DNA from: Mycolicibacterium iranicum
GTDB taxonomy: Bacteria; Actinomycetota; Actinomycetes; Mycobacteriales; Mycobacteriaceae
NCBI RefSeq assembly: GCF_014190915.1
Contig: NZ_JACHVU010000002.1
Location: 496,001 to 560,000 of the forward strand
DNA length: 64,000 nucleotides
Direction: 5' to 3'
Shown here: positions 43,567 through 51,786 of the stretch, piece by piece
How the letters are laid out: each line of letters opens with the position of its first letter
Numbering within the stretch: position 1 is the stretch's first letter
Position numbers and translations under genes: made by a program
The notes under the pieces: model-generated
What the model saw: only the letters and a program-made list of their open reading frames with translations
Databases searched by the model: none
Told to the model about the DNA's origin: nothing

Positions 43567-44442
43567 TCACTTGACCAGAGTGAATTGATTGACGTCGGTG
43601 TAGCCCTTGCGGAACGAATCGGCACAGCCGGTCAGATAGTGCATGTACCGGTCGTAGACCTCTTCGGACTGCACGGCGATGGCCTCGTCCCGGTGGGCTT
43701 CCAGGGCCGTCGACCAGTGGTCGAGGGTGCGGGCATAGTGCGGCTGCAGGGACTGCTCGCGGGTGAGGGTGAAGCCGGCCTTCCCGGCATGCTCACCGAC
43801 CAGTTCGATCGTCGGCAGATAACCGCCGGGGAAGATCTCGGTCAGGATGAATTTGATGAACCGGGCCACCGAGAAGGTCAACGGGATACCGCGTTCGATC
43901 ATCTGCGGGATGGTGAGTGCGGTGATGGTGTGCAGCAGCATCACGCCGTCGTCGGGCAACACCCGGTAGGCCATGGCGAAGAAGTCGTCCCAACGGTCCC
44001 TGCCGAAATGCTCGAAGGCGCCGATCGAGACGATCCGGTCCACCGGCTGGTCGAACTCCTCCCAGCCCTGCAGCAGGATCCGCTTGCTGCGCGAGTCGTT
44101 GCTGGCGGCGAAAACCTTCTCGACGTGCGCCTTCTGGTTCTCGCTGAGTGTGAGACCGATGACGTCGACGTCGTACTTCTCGACCGCGCGCATCATCGTC
44201 GCGCCCCAGCCGCAGCCGATGTCGAGCAGCGTCATGCCGGGCTCCAGGCCCAGCTTGCCCAGGGCCAGGTCGACCTTGGCGAGCTGGGCCTCTTCGAGAG
44301 TCATGTCGTCGCGCTCGAAGTAGGCGCAGCTGTAGGTCTGCGACGGATCCAGGAACAACCGGAAGAACTCGTCGGAGAGGTCGTAGTGGGCCTGGACGTC
44401 ATCGAAGTGAGGCTTCAGGGTCCGGGTCTTTTTGGTAGCCAT
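43567..44442 (-). CDS. Mycolic acid cyclopropane synthase / methyltransferase (CmaA1/MmaA1-MmaA2-like)
   Basis: A 291-residue family member with the complete catalytic set: [26 protein letters not shown] with the bicarbonate-binding Cys, SAM loop [15 protein letters not shown], and SIGAFEHFG. Sequence is closest to CmaA1/MmaA1/MmaA2 types ([26 protein letters not shown]). It could cyclopropanate or methylate a double bond; the specific role cannot be assigned. M. tuberculosis has four such genes here (mmaA1-4); this window has two. ATG at 44442. Confidence 0.9.
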   Translation of the reverse strand: MATKKTRTLKPHFDDVQAHYDLSDEFFRLFLDPSQTYSCAYFERDDMTLEEAQLAKVDLALGKLGLEPGMTLLDIGCGWGATMMRAVEKYDVDVIGLTLSENQKAHVEKVFAASNDSRSKRILLQGWEEFDQPVDRIVSIGAFEHFGRDRWDDFFAMAYRVLPDDGVMLLHTITALTIPQMIERGIPLTFSVARFIKFILTEIFPGGYLPTIELVGEHAGKAGFTLTREQSLQPHYARTLDHWSTALEAHRDEAIAVQSEEVYDRYMHYLTGCADSFRKGYTDVNQFTLVK

Positions 44443-44552
44443 GTTTGGACCTTCCTGCGGACACAGCCCGAAGAGGATCTCCTGTTAGGCGGTGACCATG
44501 TCCCAGTCGGGGATGCTACGCGCATCCGTGAGGCGGTGAATTGACGTGAAAG

Positions 44553-45455
44553 TCAGGGGGCTTCGGCGAAGGTGGTCTTCAGCTCGCCGACGATGTCGTC
44601 CCACAGCGGTTCCGGCAGCTCGTGGCCCATACCGTCGAACAGCACCAGCCGGGCGTTCGGGATCGCCCGCGCGATCGCCCGTCCGCCGGACGGGCGCATC
44701 AGCTTGTCGGCCTTGCCGTGGATGACGACCGTCGGCGCGGTGATCTGCCGGTCGTACCGACGCAGGCTACCGCTGCCCAGGATCGCCGCGAACTGCCTGC
44801 CGATGCCCGCGGGGTAGTAGCTGCGGTCGTAGCCCTCGATCGCGTCGGCACGCAGCCGGTCCTCGGAGGCCGGGTAGCCGGGGCTGCCGATGATCCGGGA
44901 CACCCGCACCGCGTTGTCGATGATCGCGTCGCGCGACGTCCCCTTGGGTTTCTGCAGGATCGCGAGCAACTGCTGGTGTCCGGGCGGCGGCAACGCGGCC
45001 TGGTTGTTGCTGGAGAAGATCACGCCGAGGGTCTTGGTGCGGGTGCGGTGGCGGGCGCCGAAGACCTGGGCGATCATCCCGCCCATGGACGCTCCGACAA
45101 CGTGTGCCTGCGCGATGTCGAGGTGGTCGAGCAGTGCGGCGGCATCGTCGGCCATGTCGTCGAGCGTGTAGGGCGCCGGGCTGCGCAGCCCGACGAACGA
45201 CCGCGCCATGCGGGGCAGCAGCGGCGCCGCCGACGACTGGCCCGACAGCTTGCTCGACAAGCCGACGTCGCGATTGTCGAACCGGATGACCCGCAGGCCC
45301 TGGTCGACGAGCTTCTCGCAGAACTCCTTGCGCCACAACAACAATTGCGCGCCCAGGCCCATGATCAGCAGGACGGCCGGATCGTTCGGATCGCCCATGT
45401 CCTCGTAGTGGATCTCCAGCTCCCCGGACGGGGCGATGCCCTCTCTGGTCTGCAC
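44553..45455 (-). CDS. lipG: Alpha/beta hydrolase LipG-like
   Basis: A 300-residue alpha/beta hydrolase, ortholog by position and length of LipG (Rv0646c). The oxyanion segment is LLIMGLGAQLLLWRKEFCE, the nucleophile elbow GASMGG (Ser123), and the His is in FDGMGHELPEPLWDD. The GTG at 45455 overlaps the TAG of the ABC1 kinase by one base (TAGTG), so the two are coupled. LipG-type enzymes have esterase activity; the natural lipid substrate is not clear. It sits next to the mycolate methyltransferases. Confidence 0.87.
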   Translation of the reverse strand: MQTREGIAPSGELEIHYEDMGDPNDPAVLLIMGLGAQLLLWRKEFCEKLVDQGLRVIRFDNRDVGLSSKLSGQSSAAPLLPRMARSFVGLRSPAPYTLDDMADDAAALLDHLDIAQAHVVGASMGGMIAQVFGARHRTRTKTLGVIFSSNNQAALPPPGHQQLLAILQKPKGTSRDAIIDNAVRVSRIIGSPGYPASEDRLRADAIEGYDRSYYPAGIGRQFAAILGSGSLRRYDRQITAPTVVIHGKADKLMRPSGGRAIARAIPNARLVLFDGMGHELPEPLWDDIVGELKTTFAEAP

Positions 45456-46819
45456 TACGCGTCCAGATCCTTGGTCGCGGCGTTGTGTTCGCGGGTGACC
45501 TCCACCATGAAGTTGGCGAAGTAGCCCGTGAGTGCCGGGTCGCTCATCATCTGCCACTTCGGGGCGAGCAGCTTCATGTAGCGCTCCACATACAGGAACT
45601 GCTTGCCGATGAGCACCAGCTCGCGCGGCAGTTTCACGTCGTAGGCGTCGGCGAGCGCGGAGAGCTGCTTGCCGATCTCGGCGTAGCTCAGGTCGCCCAG
45701 CGACGTCAGCGTCAGCGGGGTCGCGAACTTCTCCAGATCCTTGGCGGCCTCGGCCTCGGGACGCATGGTGCCGACCGCGCCCATCAGCACGACGATCTTG
45801 CCCGCGGCGGCGTGGTCCTTCTTCACCAGCAGCGCGTGGACGAGTTCGCGCAGCAGCCACCGCGTGCGAGGGTCGATGCGGCCCATGATGCCGAAGTCGA
45901 AGAACACGATCTTGCCGTCGTCGTCGACGTACAGGTTGCCCGCGTGCAGGTCGCCGTGGAACAGGCCGTGACGCAGACCGCCCTCGAACACGCTGAACAG
46001 CAGCGCCTTGACGAGTTCGGTGCCGTCGAAACCCTTCTGGCGGATCGCGGCGACGTCGTCGATGCGCACGCCGGTCACGCGCTCCATCGTCAGGACCCGC
46101 TCGCTGGTCAGGTCCCAGTACACCTGCGGCACACGGATGTTCTCGCCGAGCGGGGAGGCGTGCATGTGCGCCACCCAAGCGTCCATCGACTGCGCCTCCA
46201 ACCGGAAGTCGAGCTCCTCGGCGAGGTTGTCGGCGAAGTCGGCGACCACGTCCTGGGCCGACAGGCGCCGGCCCAGCTTGGCCAGCTCGACGAGCTGCGC
46301 ACCGCGCTTGAGGATCTGCAGGTCCGCGGCGACGCGTCGGCGGATCCCGGGCCGCTGGATCTTCACGACGACCTCTTCGCCGCTGTGCAGCGTCGCGTAG
46401 TGGACCTGCGCGATGGACGCGGACGCGAACGGCTTCTCGTCGAACGACTTGTACAGATTCTGCGGATCGTCGCCGAGTTCCTCACGGATCAGCTTGTGGA
46501 CGGCATCGCTGTCGGCGGGCGGAACGCGGTCGAGCAGTCCGCGGAACTCGCGGCTGAGCGGTTCGCCGAACGCACCCGGGCTCGACGCGATGATCTGCCC
46601 GAACTTCACGTAGGTGGGGCCGAGGTCGGCGAAGGTCTGCGGGATCTGCTTGGCGACCTTCTGCTGCAGCGTGCCGCGCCCACGCAGCGTGGAGACCACG
46701 CGCGCGCCCGTCCGAGTTATCTGCCAGCCGGTGACGCCGATGCGGGCTGCCTCGACCGGAAGGGGGACCCGGTCCAGCCTGGCAACCTCGCGGTGTGGTG
46801 ACTTTCGCGGTGAACTCAT
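45455..46819 (-). CDS. ABC1/AarF (UbiB-like) atypical kinase
   Basis: A 454-residue UbiB-family protein. The family KxGQ motif is VKFGQIIASSPG. Further motifs are VVVKIQRPG, the HGDLHAGNLYVDD catalytic loop and FFDFGIMG. UbiB proteins bind ATP and in other bacteria support quinone synthesis; in mycobacteria the role is not known, and the position next to lipG and mmaA genes suggests lipid metabolism (inference). It is the equivalent of Rv0647c. Start ATG at 46819. Confidence 0.9.
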   Translation of the reverse strand: MSSPRKSPHREVARLDRVPLPVEAARIGVTGWQITRTGARVVSTLRGRGTLQQKVAKQIPQTFADLGPTYVKFGQIIASSPGAFGEPLSREFRGLLDRVPPADSDAVHKLIREELGDDPQNLYKSFDEKPFASASIAQVHYATLHSGEEVVVKIQRPGIRRRVAADLQILKRGAQLVELAKLGRRLSAQDVVADFADNLAEELDFRLEAQSMDAWVAHMHASPLGENIRVPQVYWDLTSERVLTMERVTGVRIDDVAAIRQKGFDGTELVKALLFSVFEGGLRHGLFHGDLHAGNLYVDDDGKIVFFDFGIMGRIDPRTRWLLRELVHALLVKKDHAAAGKIVVLMGAVGTMRPEAEAAKDLEKFATPLTLTSLGDLSYAEIGKQLSALADAYDVKLPRELVLIGKQFLYVERYMKLLAPKWQMMSDPALTGYFANFMVEVTREHNAATKDLDA

Positions 46820-46889
46820 GAACGCAGTGTCTCAAAACCGCCGGGGGGAAGGAAAAATCGTGTGGACCAGCTCACACAGCGTCGAGCTA

Positions 46890-47888
46890 TCAGGCGAAGG
46901 CGTCTTCCAGCTCGGCGCGGGTGCGCACCGGATCGCTGCCCGGCCGGTACGTCGGCAGGGTGTGCGGCGCCAGCTCCGGATCGACGCCGCCGGCCACCCG
47001 CGCCGTGGCCTGTTCGAACTCCGGCATGGCGCCCGAGGCGGCGTGCAGGCCGTTGATCACCGACCACACCGCGGCGCGCCGGGCGGTGCGCTCGACGATG
47101 TTCGGATCCCGGTGCTGGATCAGGCCTTTGGCCCAGGGCGGCATGGTGTCGCGCACGGCCCAGTTCAGCGCGGCCTGGGGCAGCGGGAGGTTCGGACCGG
47201 TCGCCATCGCCGTGCCGTAGGTGACGGCGAGCTTCGGAAGGTAGGACTTCAGACAGTCCAGCGTCTCCTGCTTGGTGGCCGGTAGATCGGTCCCGCCGAG
47301 CGCATGCCCGACGCGGACGAACTCGCCGTAGTACCGGTCGAGTTTCCTGCCGCGCAGCGGTTGCGGGTGGTAGAGCTCGTGGGCGGTGGCGATGCCCCAC
47401 ACCACGGTGGCGTAGTTCCAGCGCAGCCACTCGGGGTCGTCGGCGTCGTAGCGTGCCCCGTCCGGACGGGTGCCCTTGATCGTGTGGTGCATCGCGCGCA
47501 CCGTCTGCGCCAGCCGTTCGGCGGTCGGCGTCGAACCGTAGGCGGTCCCGATGAAGAAGGCGACCGAGTGCCCGAGCCGCACCGCGGCGCCCTTGTGGTC
47601 GATCTCGGGCATCGGGTTGGCGCGGCTCTCGGGCTTGACGAGCCGGGAATGGTGGACGCCCATCCAGTAGATGGACGGGTCCAGCCGTTCCAGGTAGGCC
47701 GCGCACTGCAAGCCGAACACCAGCGACTCCAGGTGCGAATGCACATGCCAGACGGCGCTGCCGGGGCCGAACCAGCCAGGGTCGCCGAGGGGGCCGGCGA
47801 AATCCATGCCGCGGAAGAAGTGCTTGCGGATGCCCGAGTCGATCCGCTTGGTCAACTCGTTCCCGACGATCTGGTGCGGCAGAAACAT
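46890..47888 (-). CDS. MpaB-type oxygenase (DUF2236, latex-clearing protein family)
   Basis: A 332-residue protein of the DUF2236/MpaB family, whose members include heme b-containing latex-clearing oxygenases and a cyclo-dipeptide (mycocyclosin-like) enzyme. The conserved core has HVHSHLESLVFGLQ, RLGHSVAFFIGT, WLRWNYATVVWGIATAHELY (read as WLRWNYATVVWG plus IATAHELY) and RYYGEFVRVGHALGG. The ATG at 47888 has TTGGAGG upstream, 8 nt away. The substrate is unknown. It is divergent from the TetR gene across 93 bp, a typical regulator-target pair. Confidence 0.83.
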   Translation of the reverse strand: MFLPHQIVGNELTKRIDSGIRKHFFRGMDFAGPLGDPGWFGPGSAVWHVHSHLESLVFGLQCAAYLERLDPSIYWMGVHHSRLVKPESRANPMPEIDHKGAAVRLGHSVAFFIGTAYGSTPTAERLAQTVRAMHHTIKGTRPDGARYDADDPEWLRWNYATVVWGIATAHELYHPQPLRGRKLDRYYGEFVRVGHALGGTDLPATKQETLDCLKSYLPKLAVTYGTAMATGPNLPLPQAALNWAVRDTMPPWAKGLIQHRDPNIVERTARRAAVWSVINGLHAASGAMPEFEQATARVAGGVDPELAPHTLPTYRPGSDPVRTRAELEDAFA

Positions 47889-47981
47889 CGATGCCTCCAA
47901 AGATTGGTCACAGCCGTTACCAGAATAGCGTTTGGGTACGGATGTGGCCAGAACTCGGCGGCGGCGAATTAGTCTGTAGCG
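47889..47981. promoter_or_regulatory. Shared promoter/operator region of mpaB-like gene and TetR gene
   Basis: The 93-bp gap contains the imperfect inverted repeat CCGTTACC / GGGTACGG (47914-47921 and 47934-47941, 6 of 8 positions matched). It is a candidate TetR site but weak. Confidence 0.35.
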
Positions 47982-48590
47982 ATGTCCGGTGCGGCCACGA
48001 ACCCCACACGGTGGGCCGGGGTGCCGCTCACCGACCGGCGCGCCGAACGTCGCGCCCTTCTGGTCGACGCCGCCTTTCGGCTGTTCGGCGACGGCGGGGA
48101 GGCCGCGCTGTCGGTGCGGTCGGTGTCGCGCGAGTGCACGCTGAACACCCGGTACTTCTACGAGAGCTTCACCGACACCGACGACCTGCTGGGCGCCGTC
48201 TACGACCAGGTCAGCGCCGAGCTCGCCGAGGCCGTCGCCGACGCGATGGCCCGGGCCGACGATTCGGTGCGGGCGCGCACCCGGGCGGGGATGGCCGCCG
48301 TCCTGCACTTCAGTTCCGCCGACCCGCGCCGCGGCAGGGTGCTGTTCACCGACGCCCGCTCCAACCCCGTGCTGACCCGGCGCCGCGCCGCGACCCAGGA
48401 TCTGCTGCGCGAGGCGGTGCTGACCGAGGGTGGCCGGCTGCAGCCGGACTCGGACCCGGTCGCTGCTGCCGTCGGCGCCGCCATGTACACCGGGGCCATG
48501 GCCGAACTCGCGCAGCAGTGGCTCGCCGGGAATCTGGGAGACGACCTCGACGCCGTCGTCGACCACGCGCTGGGGCTCGTGCTGCGCTGA
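47982..48590 (+). CDS. TetR family transcriptional regulator
   Basis: A 202-residue TetR repressor. The HTH region (about residues 20-65) includes LLVDAAFRLFGDGGEAALSV and LNTRYFYESFTDTDDLL, with the RYFYESF recognition-helix end. The C-terminal domain binds an unknown ligand. ATG at 47982 without a clear Shine-Dalgarno, so the message may be leaderless. It is divergent from the MpaB-type oxygenase and probably represses it (inference). Confidence 0.88.
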   Translation: MSGAATNPTRWAGVPLTDRRAERRALLVDAAFRLFGDGGEAALSVRSVSRECTLNTRYFYESFTDTDDLLGAVYDQVSAELAEAVADAMARADDSVRARTRAGMAAVLHFSSADPRRGRVLFTDARSNPVLTRRRAATQDLLREAVLTEGGRLQPDSDPVAAAVGAAMYTGAMAELAQQWLAGNLGDDLDAVVDHALGLVLR

Positions 48591-48782
48591 GGCGGCCGCA
48601 CGACGCCAGAATCCCTGGCGCATGGTCACTTTCCTGCCATCGGCCGGTCAATTTCTGCCAGTGGAATTATTGGGGTGAGCTGCGGGTTTAGGAGATCAGA
48701 TCACCACGATCTGAAGACACCGACAGTCGAAACCGCGCGACCCGCTCCACGGCTCCGACCCGATACAGGGAAGAGCAAGACC

Positions 48783-49082
48783 ATGAAGAAGTTCACCCTC
48801 GCCACCGCCGCCGCCACCGCCCTGACCGCCGGGATGCTGGGACTGGCCGCACCGGCGCTGGCCGCCCCGATGGGTGGCAGCGCCGACACCACGATCTCCG
48901 AGCTCGAAGCGCAGGGCCACCGGGTGGTCGTCAACCGCCTCTCCGATGCCCCGCTGTCGGAGGCCAGCGTGGTCAGCGTCAAGCAGGGCGGCGCCATCCG
49001 CGGCACCGTCCAAGACCACTTCGGCGACCGCACCTTCCAGCAGTCCGTCACCGGCTACGTCTACTACGTCGACGTCCGCTGA
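48783..49082 (+). CDS. Small secreted protein, paralogue of the protein at 21.1 kb
   Basis: A 99-residue protein with a signal peptide (MKKFTLATAAATALTAGMLG, cleavage near ALAAP). It shares TISELEAQGHRVVVNRLSDA and PLSEASVVSV with the protein at 21130-21423. The mature part ends in VTGYVYYVDVR, parallel to STGQVVYVTVR in the paralogue. The ATG at 48783 has GGGAAGAG upstream; longer frames to 48675 lack a signal sequence. Function unknown. A strong terminator follows. Confidence 0.82.
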   Translation: MKKFTLATAAATALTAGMLGLAAPALAAPMGGSADTTISELEAQGHRVVVNRLSDAPLSEASVVSVKQGGAIRGTVQDHFGDRTFQQSVTGYVYYVDVR

Positions 49083-49125
49083 GCGGACAATCGGACCGAG
49101 TCCGGTAGCTGGTGTTGCACGACCG

Positions 49126-49153
49126 AGGGGCACCTCCCACCGGAGGTGCCCCT
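49126..49153. terminator. Rho-independent terminator
   Basis: A 12-bp perfect stem AGGGGCACCTCC / GGAGGTGCCCCT with a 4-nt loop and a following TTTTT tract. It closes the secreted protein gene and lies 10 bp before the convergent DinB-like gene end. Confidence 0.92.
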
Positions 49154-49163
49154 TTTTCGTGGC

Positions 49164-49763
49164 TCAGGCCCCGGCGGGCGTGAACGGCGTGAGCCATTCC
49201 GTCGCAGGCCAGCCCTCCAGGCCCGCCAACAGCTCGTAGAGCGTTGCGCCGTCGATACTCTCGCGGATGATGTCGCCCTGGCCCGCGTGCCGGGCGAGCT
49301 CCTCGATCAGGTGGAATAGGACCCAGCGCACCGACCACGCCGGCACGTCCTTGGGGAACCACGGCACGTGCTGGGGGATCGGCACCGCCGCGCCGAGATC
49401 GACCGACTCCACCAGCCTCATGGTCTCGGCGTTCTGCCGATCGAAGGCGGCCAGCACGTCAGCGAGCGTCTCGTCGTCGCGCATCACGAACTCGTCGCCG
49501 TAGTCGGCCGCCTGATCCTCCATCGGCCGTTTGTCGCTCTCGCACAGGTCCGGCGCGGCCGCCACGCGTTCCATCCAGCCCTGCTGGCAGTGGGTGACGT
49601 GCTTGATGAGCCCACCGATGGAAAGCGCACTGACGGTCGGCGCGGACCGGGCCTGCTCGTCGGTCAGCCCGAAGGCGATCGCGTGGAACGCGTACTGCTG
49701 TGCAGCCAGGTACTCCTTGAGCCCGGCGCGCTCGTCGGCGATCGGTGGGGGCATTGCGGGCAT
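49164..49763 (-). CDS. DinB/YfiT-like four-helix protein (DUF664 type)
   Basis: A 199-residue DinB-superfamily protein, a four-helix bundle that often binds metal through three His. Candidates are His in GGLIKHVTHCQQGW and in LFHLIEELARHAGQGD. The superfamily includes bacillithiol- or mycothiol-dependent transferases, but no exact role can be assigned here. ATG at 49763; an ATG three codons in (49754) is possible. It starts 1 nt after the next DinB gene, so the two form an operon. Confidence 0.78.
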   Translation of the reverse strand: MPAMPPPIADERAGLKEYLAAQQYAFHAIAFGLTDEQARSAPTVSALSIGGLIKHVTHCQQGWMERVAAAPDLCESDKRPMEDQAADYGDEFVMRDDETLADVLAAFDRQNAETMRLVESVDLGAAVPIPQHVPWFPKDVPAWSVRWVLFHLIEELARHAGQGDIIRESIDGATLYELLAGLEGWPATEWLTPFTPAGA

Positions 49764-49764
49764 G

Positions 49765-50295
49765 TCAGTTCTCCTCATCGGTGGTGTGGACGTACAGGTC
49801 ACGAAGCAGAGCGATCTCGGCACCGTGATGGATCACTTCACGGTTGATGTGCAGTACTAGCGCGGTCATCGGCTTGTCCGCATAGGGGCCCTCGGCCGGA
49901 CCGCACGGCGCGGCCAGGGCGGTGTCGTCGAGGGCGCGCACACCTGCCATCCAGCCGGCGTAGGCGTCGTCGAGCTGGCGCAGCGCGGTCTCCGCGTCGG
50001 TGGCGTAGGTCCAGCTGCCGTAGTCGGCGGGTGGGCCGCCGAAGTGGGAATGGGTTCGCATGGCCAGGACGCCGACGATCACATGCGCGAGCCGCCAGGC
50101 GATGGTGGTGACGGGATCCGGCTGCGGCGGTGGGTCGCTGAAGTCGACCCGGCCGTCGCGGTGGACGGTCCAGCAGCCCGGCACAGGTTCCCAGAAGTAC
50201 TCGTCGTCGGTGAGCCCGTCGAGGCGTGGGCGCAGCTGGACCGACCAGTGCCAGTCGAGCTGTTCTGCGAGTTGAGAGGCCAGTCCGTTGCTCAT
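49765..50295 (-). CDS. DinB family protein
   Basis: A 176-residue DinB-like protein. Conserved points are DWHWSVQLRPRLDGLTDDEYFWEP (shortened: LTDDEYFWEPVPGCWTV), TTIAWRLAHVIVG with a likely metal His, and VLHINREVIHHGAEIALLRD with two further His. This His set matches the metal site of the family. The substrate is unknown. ATG at 50295. It is divergent from the WYL regulator across 62 bp containing a palindrome, so it is probably its target. Confidence 0.8.
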   Translation of the reverse strand: MSNGLASQLAEQLDWHWSVQLRPRLDGLTDDEYFWEPVPGCWTVHRDGRVDFSDPPPQPDPVTTIAWRLAHVIVGVLAMRTHSHFGGPPADYGSWTYATDAETALRQLDDAYAGWMAGVRALDDTALAAPCGPAEGPYADKPMTALVLHINREVIHHGAEIALLRDLYVHTTDEEN

Positions 50296-50315
50296 GGGGA
50301 CCACTCTGGCACCCA

Positions 50316-50338
50316 TTGAGGACAGTTTCGGTCCTAAA
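50316..50338. promoter_or_regulatory. Inverted repeat, likely WYL-regulator operator
   Basis: TTGAGGAC (50316-50323) and GTCCTAAA (50331-50338) form an inverted repeat with 7 of 8 positions matched and a 7-bp spacer (AGTTTCG). It lies between the divergent DinB and WYL genes. Confidence 0.6.
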
Positions 50339-50357
50339 AGTCGGGCAGACTGTCGAC

Positions 50358-51308
50358 ATGTCCGAAACGACAGGCCGCGTGCTCCAACTCCTGGGTCTGC
50401 TGCAGTCCCGCCGGGTGTGGAGCGGTGAGGACCTCGCGGACCGACTCGGCGTCACAACGCGCAGCGTGCGCCGCGACGTCGACCGACTGCGGGAGCTCGG
50501 CTATCCGGTGCACGCGAGCACCGGGCACGGCGGTGGCTATCAGTTGGGTGCGGGTGCCGCGCTGCCCCCGCTGCTGCTGGATCCCGAGGAGGCGGTGGCC
50601 ATGGCCGTGTGCCTGCGGGTGGCGGCCGGTGGCAGCGTGGCCGGCGTCGGCGAGTCGGCGCTGCGGGCGCTGAGCAAGCTCGACCAGGTCATGCCGGCCC
50701 GGCTGCGGTCGCAGGTGGCGGCCGTGCACGACGCCACCGTGACGCTCGGCGCGGCGACCGACACCCCCGTCGAGCCCGACGTGCTGATGACCCTGGCCCG
50801 GGCCAGCCGCGACCGCGAGCACATCACCGCCGAATACGTCGATATCCGCGGCAACGTCACGCAGCGCCGGCTGGAGCCCTATCAACTGGTCACGACGGGC
50901 CGGCGCTGGTATCTGCTGTGCTTCGACCGGGACCGTTCGGATTGGCGCAGTCTGCGGCTGGATCGCATGTCGCAGGTGCGTGCGGTGGGCTCCACCTTCA
51001 CGCCGCGCGACGCGCCCGACGCGGCGTCCTACGTTCGGCGCGCCATCACGTCCTCGCCCTACCCGTACGTGGCCCGGGTGCGCTACTTCGCTCCGCACGA
51101 CGTTGTGGCACAGACGTTCTCGGCGGCGTCGGCGGACATCGCACCGGACGGGCCCGATGCGTGCATCGTGACCGTCGGCGCCGACGACCCGGAGCGCATG
51201 GTTCCGTGGCTGGCCATGCCGGGATGTGCGTTCGAGGTGCTCGAGCCGCCCGAGGTCGTCGCGGCGGTGCGGGTGGTCGCCGACCGGATCGCGCGCGCGG
51301 CGCGGTGA
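50358..51308 (+). CDS. WYL domain-containing HTH transcriptional regulator (YafY/PafC-like)
   Basis: A 316-residue regulator. The N-terminal HTH_11 domain (about 5-60, RVLQLLGLLQSRRVWSGEDL and VTTRSVRRDVDRL) is followed by a WYL domain (about 140-215) with TTGRRWYLLCFDRDRSDWRS, the WYL core, and a C-terminal WCX extension. WYL proteins often sense nucleic acid or small ligands. ATG at 50358; upstream frames have no start signal. It is divergent from the DinB pair and probably controls it through the palindrome. Confidence 0.88.
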   Translation: MSETTGRVLQLLGLLQSRRVWSGEDLADRLGVTTRSVRRDVDRLRELGYPVHASTGHGGGYQLGAGAALPPLLLDPEEAVAMAVCLRVAAGGSVAGVGESALRALSKLDQVMPARLRSQVAAVHDATVTLGAATDTPVEPDVLMTLARASRDREHITAEYVDIRGNVTQRRLEPYQLVTTGRRWYLLCFDRDRSDWRSLRLDRMSQVRAVGSTFTPRDAPDAASYVRRAITSSPYPYVARVRYFAPHDVVAQTFSAASADIAPDGPDACIVTVGADDPERMVPWLAMPGCAFEVLEPPEVVAAVRVVADRIARAAR

Positions 51309-51323
51309 GCGCGGCGCCTCAGA

Positions 51324-51665
51324 TCACCAGTCGCCGATGGCGGGACCGGAGGGGAACCCTCCGCGGAACGGACGCGGGCCGCCGCGGACCACAGCCTTGG
51401 TGGAGTCGCGGACCTCGCCCTGAGCGTTGACCACGCCAGCATCGCCCACCCGTGCTTCGGAGATCCCGCGGGCGATACCGAAGTCGTTGATCCGGATGAC
51501 GGAGTTCTCCGAGGCCTGTCGGCTCGTCACCGTCGGGCCGGGGCCCACCTCCTCGACGTCCGCGCTCGCCGTCCCGCTGCCGAGCCCGATCAGCACGGCC
51601 GCCCCGAAACCGGCGATGCCCAGCGTTTTCGCGCTGCGGACGAGGATCGGGGCGGGGGCACTCAT
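51324..51665 (-). CDS. Small secreted protein of unknown function
   Basis: A 113-residue protein. Residues 1-35 are a signal peptide (SAKTLGIAGFGAAVLIGLGSG, cleavage near ASA-DVEE). The mature part is about 78 residues with no Cys and ends GGFPSGPAIGDW. ATG at 51665 has AGGAGATT upstream. It resembles small exported actinobacterial proteins of unknown role; I cannot place it further. It is convergent with the WYL gene and divergent from the mannosidase. Confidence 0.75.
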   Translation of the reverse strand: MSAPAPILVRSAKTLGIAGFGAAVLIGLGSGTASADVEEVGPGPTVTSRQASENSVIRINDFGIARGISEARVGDAGVVNAQGEVRDSTKAVVRGGPRPFRGGFPSGPAIGDW

Positions 51666-51786
51666 CGGAAATCTCCTTGGTTCACGGGCAGGTCGTGTGT
51701 CGTCGTCGTGCTGAGGGCGATGCTGTCACACATCTCGGGTCGCACAAGGGGCCCCTCTCCGGCTGGAGAGGCCGTACGGTTCTGAC

